The translations under genes and the position numbers were made by a program. The notes beneath the pieces were generated by a model. It was not told where the DNA came from and ran no database searches. It worked only from the letters and a program-made list of their open reading frames with translations. A stretch of DNA of 64,000 nt from Grimontia sedimenti (GTDB lineage Bacteria > Pseudomonadota > Gammaproteobacteria > Enterobacterales > Vibrionaceae), in contig NZ_JAALDL010000001.1 in assembly GCF_011045095.1 (NCBI RefSeq), positions 310,001 to 374,000 on the forward strand, given 5' to 3'. Positions 10,111-19,851 of the stretch are shown here, in pieces; position 1 is the first letter of the stretch, and each line of letters starts with the position of its first letter.

Positions 10111-11148
10111 ATGAAGAAAACGCTATCAATGGCGTTGGTCTCCCTTTACTTAACTGGTTGTAGTGAAGAACCCCCAATCCCCGAACCTGAAGCTCGCCCC
10201 GCAAAACTTATGACTGTCGCCATTGGTGATAGTGATGTTGTTCGTGAGTTCCCGGGCACTGTAGAAGCCGATGATGAGGCGGTACTCGCGTTTCGCGTGG
10301 CAGGGGAGATTGTCGATATTCCTGTCGTAGCGGGACAGGATGTGGCGACCGGTGATGTTCTTGCAGAGTTGGACAAAGACGAATACAGCCTTCTGTTGCA
10401 GAAGGCCAAGGCGAGTTACCAACTCGCCAAAGTGCAATATGACCGTGCTGTCAAATTGAAGAAAACCAACGTCATCTCCGCGCAGGATTTTGATAAAGCA
10501 AAATCCAGTCTTAATGAAGCTCAGGCCGGATTAGATTTGGCGCAATCAAACTTTAATTACACCACCCTCAAGGCGCCTTACACCGGTACGATTTCTCTGC
10601 GAATGAAAGAGAGGAACGAGTTTGCCAATGCCATGGAGCCAGTCATGCATATCCAAACTAAGGATGTGATTAATGTGAGCTTCCAACTACCGGAAAGACT
10701 GATTAGCTTCTTTGACCAAGAAAATGATTCTACTCATTCCAAGCCCCGTATTCGTTTTGACGCTTACCCAAATCAAGAGTTTGAGGCTGACTTCAAGGAA
10801 GTCGATACCGAAGCAGATGCGACATCTGCCTCTTATCGCATCACAGTTTCTTTGCCTCGGCCAGAGAATGTGAATGTTTTGCCGGGTATGGCGGCACAAG
10901 TCTTTACTTCTATCCCCGCATCCAGTCACAACAAATTGCCAGAAACGGCTGTAGAAGCCAGTGATGCGGGTACTCATGTCTGGCGTGTTGCGGACAATGG
11001 TGCGGTTTCACGCGTTCTGGTTGAACTGGGTGAAGATAACAAACTCGAAGCTGGGTTAAACAATGGTGATGTCATTGTGGTGAACGGTCTCTCCAGTCTT
11101 GAAGAGGGCATGGTGGTGTTCCCGTGGGTTAAGGAGCGAGGACTGTAA
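10111..11148 (+). CDS. RND efflux periplasmic adaptor (membrane fusion protein), first copy
   Basis: A 345-residue lipoprotein (lipobox YLTGC, Cys17) of the HlyD/AcrA adaptor family. The biotinyl-lipoyl-like part is seen in FRVAGEIVDIPVVAGQDV and TLKAPYTGTISLRM, around a helical hairpin (about 85-145), followed by beta-barrel and membrane-proximal domains. Adaptors bridge the inner-membrane pump and an outer-membrane channel. It is the first gene of a three-gene operon: the second adaptor starts 1 base after its stop. The ribosome site AAGGAG precedes the ATG. No TolC-like gene is included, so a channel encoded elsewhere must be used. Confidence 0.93.
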   Translation: MKKTLSMALVSLYLTGCSEEPPIPEPEARPAKLMTVAIGDSDVVREFPGTVEADDEAVLAFRVAGEIVDIPVVAGQDVATGDVLAELDKDEYSLLLQKAKASYQLAKVQYDRAVKLKKTNVISAQDFDKAKSSLNEAQAGLDLAQSNFNYTTLKAPYTGTISLRMKERNEFANAMEPVMHIQTKDVINVSFQLPERLISFFDQENDSTHSKPRIRFDAYPNQEFEADFKEVDTEADATSASYRITVSLPRPENVNVLPGMAAQVFTSIPASSHNKLPETAVEASDAGTHVWRVADNGAVSRVLVELGEDNKLEAGLNNGDVIVVNGLSSLEEGMVVFPWVKERGL

Positions 11149-11149
11149 T

Positions 11150-12247
11150 ATGAAAAATACAATCGGCCTTACCGTAGCAATGACAGCATTGGCGTTGTCC
11201 CTATCGGGATGTGACAAAGCGCCTCAGTCCAAAGAAAAAGCACTCCTGAATGTTGATGTGGTCGAAATTGGTGACGACTCACTGGGAAGTGAACTGCATT
11301 TCCCAGCCATTGCGGCTGCAGCAGACAGAGCTGAACTTTCGTTTCTTGTCGCTGGCGAGATCAATAAGATCAACGTAAAAGCCGGGGATATCGTTAAGAA
11401 GGATACCGTGCTCGCGACTTTGGATCCGACAGATTACAAACTGCAGGTCGACAATGCGAAAGCGAGATTCGATGTGGTGGATAGCCAATATCGACGCTCC
11501 AAACCGTTGGTAGACAAAGGCTTGCTGGCTAAATCCCAATTTGACGAAATAGGCGCACAGCGGGCGATTGCCAAAGCTGAACTTGAATTGGCAAGGCTAA
11601 AGCTTTCTTACACCGAGCTCAAAGCGCCGGTAGATGGCGTTATCAGCCGTGTTCCAGTTCAGCAGTTCGAAAACGTGGGTATTGGGCAGAGTATTTTGAA
11701 TATTCATGATGCTACTCAGGTAGATATCCGCATTCAGGTGCCGGATGTGTTGTTCTCCAAACATGGTGGTAAAACCCGTGAGGAAAACAACGCGACCATT
11801 CGTCCCCATGTCAGAACAGAAGATGGCAAAGAGTACCGTGCTTCAGTGAAAGAATTTACGGCACAGCCGGATCCTGAAACGGGCTCTTTCATGGTGACAC
11901 TGACCATGCCAATGCCGGAAGACAAATTCATTTTGGATGGTATGACAGTTGAAGTTGTGGTTGAAGAGCTTGGCCTATACAACGATAGAGCAAGCCAGGT
12001 TGAAATCCCGATGGAAACGGTCTTCAACGAAGATGGCGATGCGCTCGATCCTTCCAACAAATTTGTGTGGGTCGTTGGCGCCGATAACACAGTTGAGAAA
12101 CGCAAAGTGAAAGTGGGTGAACTCACGCCGACAGGCGTCTTGGTCACCAATGGCTTAGAGCGGGGAGACAAAGTTGTCTCTGAAGGTGTGAACCGCCTTC
12201 GTGCCGGGCAGTCAGTCAATATCGTTGCGAATAAGGAAATCAACTGA
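11150..12247 (+). CDS. RND efflux periplasmic adaptor, second copy
   Basis: A 365-residue lipoprotein (lipobox LSGC, Cys21) of the same adaptor family, with FLVAGEINKINVKAGDIV and LKAPVDGVISRVPV marking the lipoyl halves. The frame is open further upstream, but the ATG at 11150 gives a proper signal peptide and follows AAGGAG inside the end of the previous gene. Two different adaptors with one pump also occur in TriABC-type systems, where both are needed for function. The stop overlaps the start of the permease by one base. Confidence 0.93.
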   Translation: MKNTIGLTVAMTALALSLSGCDKAPQSKEKALLNVDVVEIGDDSLGSELHFPAIAAAADRAELSFLVAGEINKINVKAGDIVKKDTVLATLDPTDYKLQVDNAKARFDVVDSQYRRSKPLVDKGLLAKSQFDEIGAQRAIAKAELELARLKLSYTELKAPVDGVISRVPVQQFENVGIGQSILNIHDATQVDIRIQVPDVLFSKHGGKTREENNATIRPHVRTEDGKEYRASVKEFTAQPDPETGSFMVTLTMPMPEDKFILDGMTVEVVVEELGLYNDRASQVEIPMETVFNEDGDALDPSNKFVWVVGADNTVEKRKVKVGELTPTGVLVTNGLERGDKVVSEGVNRLRAGQSVNIVANKEIN

Positions 12248-15200
12248 TGAAACAGACCGTAGCCAGCTATTTTATCAATAACAAGATCATCAGTTGGATG
12301 CTGACGCTGATATTTCTGATCGGCGGTACCACTTCATTCTTTGGTCTTGGACGATTGGAAGATCCCGCTTTCACACTGAAAGATGCACTGGTCATTACCA
12401 GCTACCCGGGAGCAACGCCTCAACAAGTAGAAGAGGAAGTGACTTACCCGCTTGAGAAAGCCGTTCAACAATTAGTGTATGTCGACGAAGTAAGGTCGAT
12501 TTCGAGCCGTGGTTTATCACAGATCACAGTAACAATGAAGAATAACTACGGCCCAGACGACTTACCACAGATATGGGATGAATTGCGCCGTAAGGTCAAT
12601 GACGTCAGAAGCAGCTTGCCACCTGGCGTTGGTGACCCTCAGGTCATTGACGATTTTGGTGATGTATTTGGCGTATTACTCGCCATTACGGGTGAGGGGT
12701 ATTCCTACAAGGAACTCTCTGATTATGTCGACTTTCTCCGCAGGGATTTGGAACTGGTTGATGGCGTTGGCAAGGTTCAGGTAACAGGTACCCAGCAAGA
12801 GCAAGTGTTCATTGAGATGTCGATGAGACGGCTTTCTAATTTGGGTATTTCACCTGATACCCTTAATAGTTTGCTTGCGACCCAGAACATTGTCTCCAGT
12901 GCTGGCGCATTACGTCACGGGGACGAATACCTTCGCATTCACCCCACAGGTGAGTTTGAGAGCGTTGAAGAGCTCGGTAACCTTATCCTCAACGAAGCCG
13001 GTTCTCAGGAGCTTATCTACCTGAAAGATGTGGCGGATATTAAGCGTGGTTATCAGGAAGTACCCACCAATGTCTTAATGTACAACGGTCAACAGGCGCT
13101 GCACCTTGGCGTGTCGTTTGCTGACGGCGTTAACGTTGTGGAAGTGGGCGAACGTCTGGAACGACGATTGGCCGAATTAAAAGAGAACCAGCCAATTGGC
13201 ATAGATATAGGGGTGGTTTACGCGCAGCCAGTGGAAGTCGATACCTCAGTGAAGGGCTTTGTGGTGTCGTTGGGCCAGGCTGTGGCGATTGTTATCATCG
13301 TCCTTCTCTTCTTCATGGGGTTGCGCTCAGGTCTGCTGATTGGTTTGATTCTGCTGCTTACTGTGCTCGGTACGTTCATTTTCATGAAGTACTTCGCTAT
13401 CGACCTTCAGCGTATCTCTCTTGGTGCTTTGGTTATTGCTCTCGGTATGTTGGTAGATAACGCCATAGTGGTGGTGGAAGGGATACTCATAGGGTTAAAG
13501 AAAGGGCGAACGAGGACAGAAGCCGCATCCGATATCGTCACGCAAACAAAGTGGCCGCTACTTGGAGCAACAGTGATTGCTGTCACTGCATTCGCGCCAA
13601 TTGGTTTATCAGATGACTCTACTGGCGAGTACTGTGGCACCTTATTCTCAGTGCTGTTGATTTCTTTGATGCTGAGCTGGTTTACCGCAATTACATTGAC
13701 GCCATTTTTTGCCAGCTTGTTCTTTAAAGAAGAGAACGTGGAAGACGGTAAAGCCATGGAAGACCCCTACAACGGTATGTTGTTTGTGGTTTACAAAAAG
13801 TTCTTGGATATCTGCATGAAGCGCGCTTACCTAACCATGATCATTTTGGTGGGAGCACTGGTGGCAGCGCTATATGGTTTCACTCTGTTGAAGCAGTCTT
13901 TCTTTCCATCTTCTACCACGCCAATGTTTATGGTCGACGTTTGGATGCCGGAAGGAACCGATATCCGCGCCACAGAAGAAACGCTGATTGAATTAGAGTC
14001 CTGGATTCTTGAACAACCCAACGTCGAGTACGTAAACACCAGTTCAGGTAAGGGTGTTCAACGTTTTATGCTGACCTATGCACCGGAGAAAAGTTACTCG
14101 GCTTATGGTGAAGTGATTATTCGCGTGAAAGATTACGAATCAGTGGTACCAACCATGGCGTCGATTCGTGAGCATATTGATGCGGACTTCCCGAATATCC
14201 AATACAAGCTCAAGCGTATTGAATTGGGGCCATCTTCCGGGTCGAAAATTGAAGCGCGTATTTTAGGTGCGGATCCAACGATTCTTCGTACGATTGCCGG
14301 TCAGGTTATTGACATCCTGAATGCAGATCCGGATGCAGTAAATGTGCGTCATGACTGGCGTGAACGTACCAAGATTCTCGAGCCACAATTCAATGAAAGT
14401 CAGGCGCGTCGTTACGGCATTACCAAAAGAGACGTTGATGAACTGCTGATGATGACCTTCTCGGGTCTGAATGTTGGTGTTTATCGTGATGGCACGACAT
14501 TGATGCCGATCGTGACACGCTTGCCAGAGCAAGAGCGCGTTGATGTGAAGACCATTGAAGGAATGAAGATCTGGAGCCCTGTGCTGAAGGATTACATTCC
14601 TTTGCAGCAAGTGATTTTGGGTTATGACCTGATTTGGGAAGACCCACTCATCATGCGTGAAAACCGTAAACGCACTCTGACGGTACTGGCGGACCCTGAC
14701 CCACTTCAGGATGAAGTGACAGCGGCGACACTGCAAAAACGTATTCAGCCTTTGGTGGAAGAGATTGAACTGCCAAAAGGTTATTACATCGAGTGGGGAG
14801 GTGAGTATGAATCTTCTGGTGAAGCGCAGGAAAGCCTGTTTACTACCATGCCAATGGGCTACCTGTTCATGTTCCTCGTCACTGTTGTGCTGTTCAATTC
14901 AGTCAAAGATTCGCTGATTGTCTGGTTGACAGTGCCATTAGCGGTCATTGGTGTAACAACGGGTTTGTTATTACTGGATACACCATTCGGCTTTATGGCT
15001 TTGTTGGGCTTCTTGAGCCTCTCAGGCATGTTGATTAAAAACGGTATCGTCTTGATTGACCAAATCAATATTGAAATGGAGAGCGGGAAAGACCATTACA
15101 ATGCGATTGTTGATGCTGCTGTGAGCCGTGTTCGTCCAGTGTGTATGGCGGCAATCACTACGGTACTTGGCATGCTGCCTCTATTGCCAGATGTTTTCTT

Positions 15201-15315
15201 TAAACCGATGGCTGTTACCATCATGTTCGGTTTGGGGTTTGCAACGGTGTTGACCTTGATTGTGGTGCCGGTGCTGTACCGGATCTTCTACAAGATAAAA
15301 TATCATCCTGCTTAA
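12247..15315 (+). CDS. RND efflux transporter permease
   Basis: A 1022-residue inner-membrane pump of the AcrB/HAE-1 family, driven by the proton gradient. The N-terminal helix is followed by GLGRLEDPAFTLKDALVITS and YPGATPQQVEEEVTYPLEKA, typical of the porter domain; two sets of membrane helices (about 340-540 and 870-1015) and a second periplasmic loop follow. Helix 4 carries GMLVDNAIVVVEG, so the proton-relay pair Asp-Asp of AcrB is Asp404-Asn405 here, as in some TriC-like pumps. Coupled to the two adaptors by a TGATG overlap. The substrates are unknown; drugs, detergents or metabolites are all possible. Confidence 0.95.
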   Translation: MKQTVASYFINNKIISWMLTLIFLIGGTTSFFGLGRLEDPAFTLKDALVITSYPGATPQQVEEEVTYPLEKAVQQLVYVDEVRSISSRGLSQITVTMKNNYGPDDLPQIWDELRRKVNDVRSSLPPGVGDPQVIDDFGDVFGVLLAITGEGYSYKELSDYVDFLRRDLELVDGVGKVQVTGTQQEQVFIEMSMRRLSNLGISPDTLNSLLATQNIVSSAGALRHGDEYLRIHPTGEFESVEELGNLILNEAGSQELIYLKDVADIKRGYQEVPTNVLMYNGQQALHLGVSFADGVNVVEVGERLERRLAELKENQPIGIDIGVVYAQPVEVDTSVKGFVVSLGQAVAIVIIVLLFFMGLRSGLLIGLILLLTVLGTFIFMKYFAIDLQRISLGALVIALGMLVDNAIVVVEGILIGLKKGRTRTEAASDIVTQTKWPLLGATVIAVTAFAPIGLSDDSTGEYCGTLFSVLLISLMLSWFTAITLTPFFASLFFKEENVEDGKAMEDPYNGMLFVVYKKFLDICMKRAYLTMIILVGALVAALYGFTLLKQSFFPSSTTPMFMVDVWMPEGTDIRATEETLIELESWILEQPNVEYVNTSSGKGVQRFMLTYAPEKSYSAYGEVIIRVKDYESVVPTMASIREHIDADFPNIQYKLKRIELGPSSGSKIEARILGADPTILRTIAGQVIDILNADPDAVNVRHDWRERTKILEPQFNESQARRYGITKRDVDELLMMTFSGLNVGVYRDGTTLMPIVTRLPEQERVDVKTIEGMKIWSPVLKDYIPLQQVILGYDLIWEDPLIMRENRKRTLTVLADPDPLQDEVTAATLQKRIQPLVEEIELPKGYYIEWGGEYESSGEAQESLFTTMPMGYLFMFLVTVVLFNSVKDSLIVWLTVPLAVIGVTTGLLLLDTPFGFMALLGFLSLSGMLIKNGIVLIDQINIEMESGKDHYNAIVDAAVSRVRPVCMAAITTVLGMLPLLPDVFFKPMAVTIMFGLGFATVLTLIVVPVLYRIFYKIKYHPA

Positions 15316-15331
15316 CCCTGAATTTCACCGA

Positions 15332-15360
15332 AAAAATGCCTGCGTAATGCAGGCATTTTT
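15332..15360 (+). terminator. Rho-independent terminator
   Basis: Stem AAAAATGCCTGC / GCAGGCATTTTT with a five-base loop ends the efflux operon. Confidence 0.88.
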
Positions 15361-15469
15361 CATTTTAAAATCTTGCGAATTATCACACACCAAAAAAAGA
15401 CAAAAATTAGCAGAGTTAGCTGCATCAAATTATCTTTAATAAAAACAGTGCTATACGAATATATTGAGG

Positions 15470-15497
15470 TTGTGGATAACGAAATTTTTATCCACAA
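15470..15497. promoter_or_regulatory. Inverted pair of consensus DnaA boxes
   Basis: TTGTGGATAA (15470-15479) and TTATCCACAA (15488-15497) are perfect inverted repeats with an 8-base AT-rich spacer. Each contains TTATCCACA, the strong DnaA-box consensus. They lie in a 385-base gap between the efflux operon and nhaA that holds no gene I can support. A role in DnaA binding is inferred from the match only. Confidence 0.5.
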
Positions 15498-15649
15498 AAA
15501 CGGTTGATAACTCGGTAGACTACTTCGTCTGAACCCGATGCGATGCGGCCTCTGGAAAAGTCAATACCTTGTATGTTGAGGGGGCTGAATTGACGTTTTC
15601 TGCTTGCAGAATTTTTTACTTCAGCTAGAGAAGATTTCGGTGGTCAAGA

Positions 15650-15685
15650 CAAAAAAGAAGCCCGTAGGAGGATCATCCTACGGGC
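15650..15685 (-). terminator. Rho-independent terminator of nhaA
   Basis: Read on the minus strand: stem GCCCGTAGGA / TCCTACGGGC (15660-15685 on plus) followed by a T-rich tract. Confidence 0.85.
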
Positions 15686-15745
15686 GGTAACTGACTGAAT
15701 TATCAGAGGCTATCTTTTACATCAAACCATCGGAATACGGATTGG

Positions 15746-16942
15746 CTATTCCGCCTCTGCTACCTGACGTGGAAAGCGTTCGAACGTATTTTTCAGAGCG
15801 AGATAACCAATCACCGACGCAAGGAAAGAACCGATGAAGATGGCAATACGTGATAAATCAACCATGGCGTGGTTGTCCGCTCCTGGGAAGGCCAAGGTCG
15901 TAATAAATATCGACATCGTAAATCCGATACCACAGAGAATTGATGCCGCCATGATGTGAGAGAAATGCAGGCCTTTCGGCAGACTTGCGATGCCCATTTT
16001 GATTGAGATGAAGCATGCCAGAGAAATGCCAATAGGTTTACCAAAAAGCAATCCAAGCGTGATACCCAAAGGTAATGGCTCTAACAATAAACCAAAGCTC
16101 AAATTATCGAGTGGTACGCCTGAGTTGGCGAAAGCGAAGGCAGGCAGAATAAGATAACTGCTCCAAGGGTGAATACCATGCTCAAGGTATCTCAGTGGGC
16201 TGCGGACGCGGTGGTGCTTAATACGAAGTGGGATGGCAAATCCCAAAATAACGCCAGCCACGGTGGCATGAACACCAGACTTCAGCACGGCAACCCACAA
16301 AATAGCGCCAACGAGCAAGTAACCGGTCAGCCTGGCGACACCTTTTGCGTTCATGTAAAAGAGTGTCGCACTGGCAAGCACGGCGATAGACAGGGCAATA
16401 ACAGACAAGTCGCTACTAAAGAAAAGGGCGATAATAATAACCGCCCCCAAGTCATCGATGACTGCCAGTGCCAATAGAAAAACCTTCAAGCTGACTGGCG
16501 ATTGCTTTCCGAATAAAGCCAACACGCCGAGCGTAAAGGCGATGTCCGTTGCGGCTGGAATTGCCCAGCCTTGCATGGCTTTCGAATCATCGTAGTTAAA
16601 GACGGCAAAGAACAGAATGGGAACAACCATACCGCCAATGGCTGCTGCCACGGGAAACATAGCGCGGGAGCGGGTTCTGAGGGCGCCTTGAATCAACTCC
16701 CGTTTCACTTCCAAACCGATTAAAAGGAAAAAGATGGCCATCAGGCCATCGTTAATCCAAAGCAGAAGATTCTTTTCGATATCCAACGATCCCACTTTGA
16801 AATGTATCGGTGTATCAAGAAGTGCGAGATAGAAAGGAGCGAGGGGTGAGTTTGCGATGATTAAAGCCAAAAATGCAGAGGCAATCAGGATGATACCGGG
16901 CGCTGTATCGAGCTGGAAAAAATCGACTAGCTTTTTGTTCAA
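15746..16942 (-). CDS. nhaA: Na+/H+ antiporter NhaA
   Basis: A 398-residue inner-membrane antiporter with about 12 helices that expels sodium in exchange for protons and helps at alkaline pH and high salt. The key aspartates match E. coli numbering: ATDIAF (D133) and AVIDDLGA (D163, D164). The N-terminal region MNKKLVDFFQLDTAPG is typical. The start is TTG at 16942, set by GGGAGAGG just ahead of it. It is a single gene with its own terminator; no NhaR regulator is adjacent. High confidence in a sodium-rich marine setting. Confidence 0.97.
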   Translation of the reverse strand: MNKKLVDFFQLDTAPGIILIASAFLALIIANSPLAPFYLALLDTPIHFKVGSLDIEKNLLLWINDGLMAIFFLLIGLEVKRELIQGALRTRSRAMFPVAAAIGGMVVPILFFAVFNYDDSKAMQGWAIPAATDIAFTLGVLALFGKQSPVSLKVFLLALAVIDDLGAVIIIALFFSSDLSVIALSIAVLASATLFYMNAKGVARLTGYLLVGAILWVAVLKSGVHATVAGVILGFAIPLRIKHHRVRSPLRYLEHGIHPWSSYLILPAFAFANSGVPLDNLSFGLLLEPLPLGITLGLLFGKPIGISLACFISIKMGIASLPKGLHFSHIMAASILCGIGFTMSIFITTLAFPGADNHAMVDLSRIAIFIGSFLASVIGYLALKNTFERFPRQVAEAE

Positions 16943-17077
16943 AATGCCTCTCCCGATATCTTTTAATACTACTTAAGTCTAATGAGTAAAAAGAGAAAAG
17001 GGCAAAGTCTGCCCCATGGATATGAGAGAAATTTGTGATAGAAGCTAGACAGATCGACCTTTAGTGCAACTAATTGA

Positions 17078-17554
17078 TCATCCCGCAGCTTTAACAGACA
17101 AGGTTAGGTCAAACACAGCCATTGGTTCGTCGCCATGTAAGGAAGGGCATGTGGCAGTGATTCGGACGGGTTGATTGACACGTTCGCCGGTTGCCATGGT
17201 GTGGTCCAGCATCTCGTCGATTAATCGACCATCGTTACAAGTGAATATGACATCTGCCTCTGGGCGTTTTAAGAACTCCCCCGTCACAGCCTTAAAAGCC
17301 AGCGAAATTTTCTTTCCACGGGATTCTGCTTTACTCATTGCCATAAAACCACCGGCAACGTCAGCACCAACTGCTAGGGTGCCAAAATACATGCTGTTGA
17401 GATGATTCTTGGTTTTGCGTTTGAGTGGAATACGGATTTGAACTTGTTCTTCGTTCAACACCAAGATCTTGGGGCGGCAGTACCAAATCAGAGGAACTTT
17501 GAAGAAGCCAAACAGCTTGAGCATGCGGTTGGCGTAGGCGAGAGACTGTTTCAT
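17078..17554 (-). CDS. DUF4442 hotdog-fold protein, thioesterase-like
   Basis: A 158-residue cytosolic protein resembling DUF4442 proteins of the hotdog thioesterase superfamily (LKRKTKNHLNSMYFGTLAVGADVAGG and FLKRPEADVIFTC). The NHLNSMYFG region corresponds to the helix of PaaI/YiiD-like thioesterases. Substrate and activity are not known. The ATG at 17554 has AAGGATG seven bases ahead. It follows the NUDIX gene on the same strand direction after a short gap but seems to be its own unit. Confidence 0.75.
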   Translation of the reverse strand: MKQSLAYANRMLKLFGFFKVPLIWYCRPKILVLNEEQVQIRIPLKRKTKNHLNSMYFGTLAVGADVAGGFMAMSKAESRGKKISLAFKAVTGEFLKRPEADVIFTCNDGRLIDEMLDHTMATGERVNQPVRITATCPSLHGDEPMAVFDLTLSVKAAG

Positions 17555-17638
17555 GCTTCATCCTTGAAGAGGAAAGATGCAATCACCCTAATTTTCAACT
17601 GGTCGGATGTCAATGTTAAGCCACTGTTAATGAGCGCT

Positions 17639-18160
17639 CTATGTGATCAGCCCGAGCAATTGCGCCCGACAAAACGCGACAATCGTTTTGCTGTCCTGAA
17701 TTTCATTTTCTGCGATGAGTCGTTTGACTTCATCGACGGTAAAATGCACCACTTCAATCACTTCATCGTCATCCATCTCTGCCGCGCAGGGGGATAGCTG
17801 TTTAGCAACAAACAGGTATTGGGTTTCATTGCAAAAGCCTGGTGCGGGAAGAGACTCACCAATGGCGTGCCATTCATCGGCCTGTAATTGAGCTTCTTCT
17901 GCCAACTCTCGCTGTGCGCAAACATTGGGTGATTCCGATGATTCTAGGGTTCCTGCCGGAAATTCATAAATCCATCTGCGAATAGAAGGGCGGTATTGGC
18001 GGATCATCACTAATTTCCCATCGTTTGCGATCGGAAGAATAAGAACCGCGCCGGGATGCTCAAGGGTGATGTGATGGGTGACAAGACCATTTGGCAGCGT
18101 GTGTTCGCTCTCTTCAAGAGAGAATCGTTTCCAGGCAAAGAGTTGTTTAGGTTGGTTCAT
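17639..18160 (-). CDS. NUDIX hydrolase (ADP-ribose pyrophosphatase-like)
   Basis: A 173-residue cytosolic NUDIX protein. The NUDIX box runs from G70 to L92 (GTLESSE ... RELAEEAQL). The metal-binding REL-x-EE core is intact, though the usual Gly near the end is Gln. Upstream VMIRQYRPSIRRWIYEFPAG is typical of ADP-ribose or nucleotide-sugar pyrophosphatases (NudF/YffH group). The long open frame extends to 18331, but the start is probably ATG 18160 (MNQPKQLFAW) or ATG 18175. Its promoter region is shared divergently with the helicase gene at 18379. Confidence 0.85.
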   Translation of the reverse strand: MNQPKQLFAWKRFSLEESEHTLPNGLVTHHITLEHPGAVLILPIANDGKLVMIRQYRPSIRRWIYEFPAGTLESSESPNVCAQRELAEEAQLQADEWHAIGESLPAPGFCNETQYLFVAKQLSPCAAEMDDDEVIEVVHFTVDEVKRLIAENEIQDSKTIVAFCRAQLLGLIT

Positions 18161-18378
18161 AGATGATAATTCCATTGGAGTGCTGTCGACTACGCTAACT
18201 GCAATACCGTTAAAGGCAGAAGATTGGTTGATTAGGCACCGTAAAAATGTGATCCACCACAATAAAAACTGCGGCAATTTACAGAAGTATGGTAGAATCC
18301 GCGCCAATTTTGTGGGAGTTGAGAAAGCCAAGTGGGCTCAGTAACTCTCTGTATAGATGATAATTCTGGAGTATTACC

Positions 18379-19704
18379 TTGCAATTTGAAGACCTGGGTT
18401 TAGATAAGCGCCTTCTTAAAACGATGGAACTTTGGGGCTTTAGCACCCCGACTGATGTGCAGGCTTCTGCCATTCCTGTCGTTTGTGCAGGCAAAGATCT
18501 GCTGGCGTCGTCTAAAACCGGATCAGGTAAAACCCTGGCTTTTCTCCTGCCTGCACTGCAACGCGTTATGCGCAGCAAAGCATTTAGCCGTTCTGGCCCA
18601 CGTGTTGTCGTTCTTGCACCAACCCGTGAATTGGCAAAACAGGTTTACGGCGAACTGCGTAAGCTTCTGGCAGGCACCCAATACAAAGGCATGCTGATCC
18701 TGGGTGGTGAAAACTTTAACGACCAAGCGAAAGAATTCCGCAAAGATCCTGCGTTCATCGTTGCTACACCGGGCCGCCTTGCAGACCACTTGGAGCACCG
18801 TCATTTAACGCTTGAAGGTCTGGAACTGCTCATTCTGGATGAAGCAGACCGTATGTTAGACCTGGGTTTTGCTCCGCAACTCGAAGCGATCAATAACGCG
18901 GCCAACCATCGTCGCCGTCAAACGCTGATGTTCTCTGCAACTCTGGATCACCAGCAAGTTAACGAGATTGCTGCTGACATGCTCAAAGAGCCAAAGCGCG
19001 TTGCAATTGGCTTTGTGAATGAAGAGCACAAAGACATCGAACAACGCCTTTTCCTTTGTGACCATCTTGACCACAAACAAGCTTTGCTTGACAGAGTCAT
19101 GGAAGAAGAGCAATACCAGCAGATGATGATCTTCACCGCGACCCGAGCGGATACAGATCGTTTGGCTAAAGTGTTCGCTGACCGTGGTATTAAAGCCGTT
19201 GCTCTGAGCGGTGATCTGAGCCAAAGTGCGCGTAATCGTATCATGAATGAATTCGAGCGCGGTCTTCATAAAGTGATGGTGACCACTGATGTCGCTTCCC
19301 GTGGTTTGGATATTTCAAACGTATCTCACGTCGTGAACTTTGACATGCCAAAACATGCTGAAGAATATGTTCACCGTATCGGTCGTACCGGTCGAGCAGG
19401 TAACAAAGGCATTGCGATTTCTTTCGTAGGTCCTAAAGACTGGAACAGCTTCAAGAGCATTGAAGGTTTCCTTGATAAGCGCATGAACTTCGTGACTTTC
19501 GAAGGTCTGGAAGGCAAGTTCAAAGGCCTGGCACCGAAGAAAAAGAAAACCTTTAGCAAGAAGCCACAGCACAAGAAGAAAACCAATAAGCCTTCAGAGA
19601 AGAAAGCGGCGTCACCTAAGAAGCGCAACAAGAGCTTCTATCAAGGTGTGGCTGTTGGTGAACAAGTGTTTGCTGTTAAGAAGAAAAAACCTGCGGAAGA
19701 ATAA
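18379..19704 (+). CDS. DEAD-box RNA helicase
   Basis: A 441-residue ATP-dependent RNA helicase. A Q motif (GFSTPTDVQASAIP) is followed by Walker A SKTGSGKT (45-52), PTRELA, DEAD (154-157), SAT (186-188), and in the second RecA-like domain TDVASRGLDI and HRIGRTGRAG. The C-terminus (about 390-441) is a lysine-rich tail, probably for RNA binding, as in the SrmB/RhlE groups; the exact subfamily is uncertain. The start is TTG 18379, fixed by GGAG seven bases upstream; no in-frame ATG is near. Roles in ribosome assembly or RNA turnover are known for the family. Confidence 0.93.
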   Translation: MQFEDLGLDKRLLKTMELWGFSTPTDVQASAIPVVCAGKDLLASSKTGSGKTLAFLLPALQRVMRSKAFSRSGPRVVVLAPTRELAKQVYGELRKLLAGTQYKGMLILGGENFNDQAKEFRKDPAFIVATPGRLADHLEHRHLTLEGLELLILDEADRMLDLGFAPQLEAINNAANHRRRQTLMFSATLDHQQVNEIAADMLKEPKRVAIGFVNEEHKDIEQRLFLCDHLDHKQALLDRVMEEEQYQQMMIFTATRADTDRLAKVFADRGIKAVALSGDLSQSARNRIMNEFERGLHKVMVTTDVASRGLDISNVSHVVNFDMPKHAEEYVHRIGRTGRAGNKGIAISFVGPKDWNSFKSIEGFLDKRMNFVTFEGLEGKFKGLAPKKKKTFSKKPQHKKKTNKPSEKKAASPKKRNKSFYQGVAVGEQVFAVKKKKPAEE

Positions 19705-19718
19705 TCAGATTCTGCTTC

Positions 19719-19748
19719 AAAAAAGCGCCTTTCATTGGCGCTTTTTTT
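19719..19748 (+). terminator. Rho-independent terminator
   Basis: AAAAAGCGCC and GGCGCTTTTTTT around a seven-base loop, 15 bases after the helicase stop. Confidence 0.88.
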
Positions 19749-19851
19749 CTATATTCTCGGTCTATTAAATTTCGTCTATCCAGATGTCTTGGATTCTGTT
19801 TTAACGGGATGTTTGGATAGTTAAGTAACAGTATAAATACAGGGAAATTAA

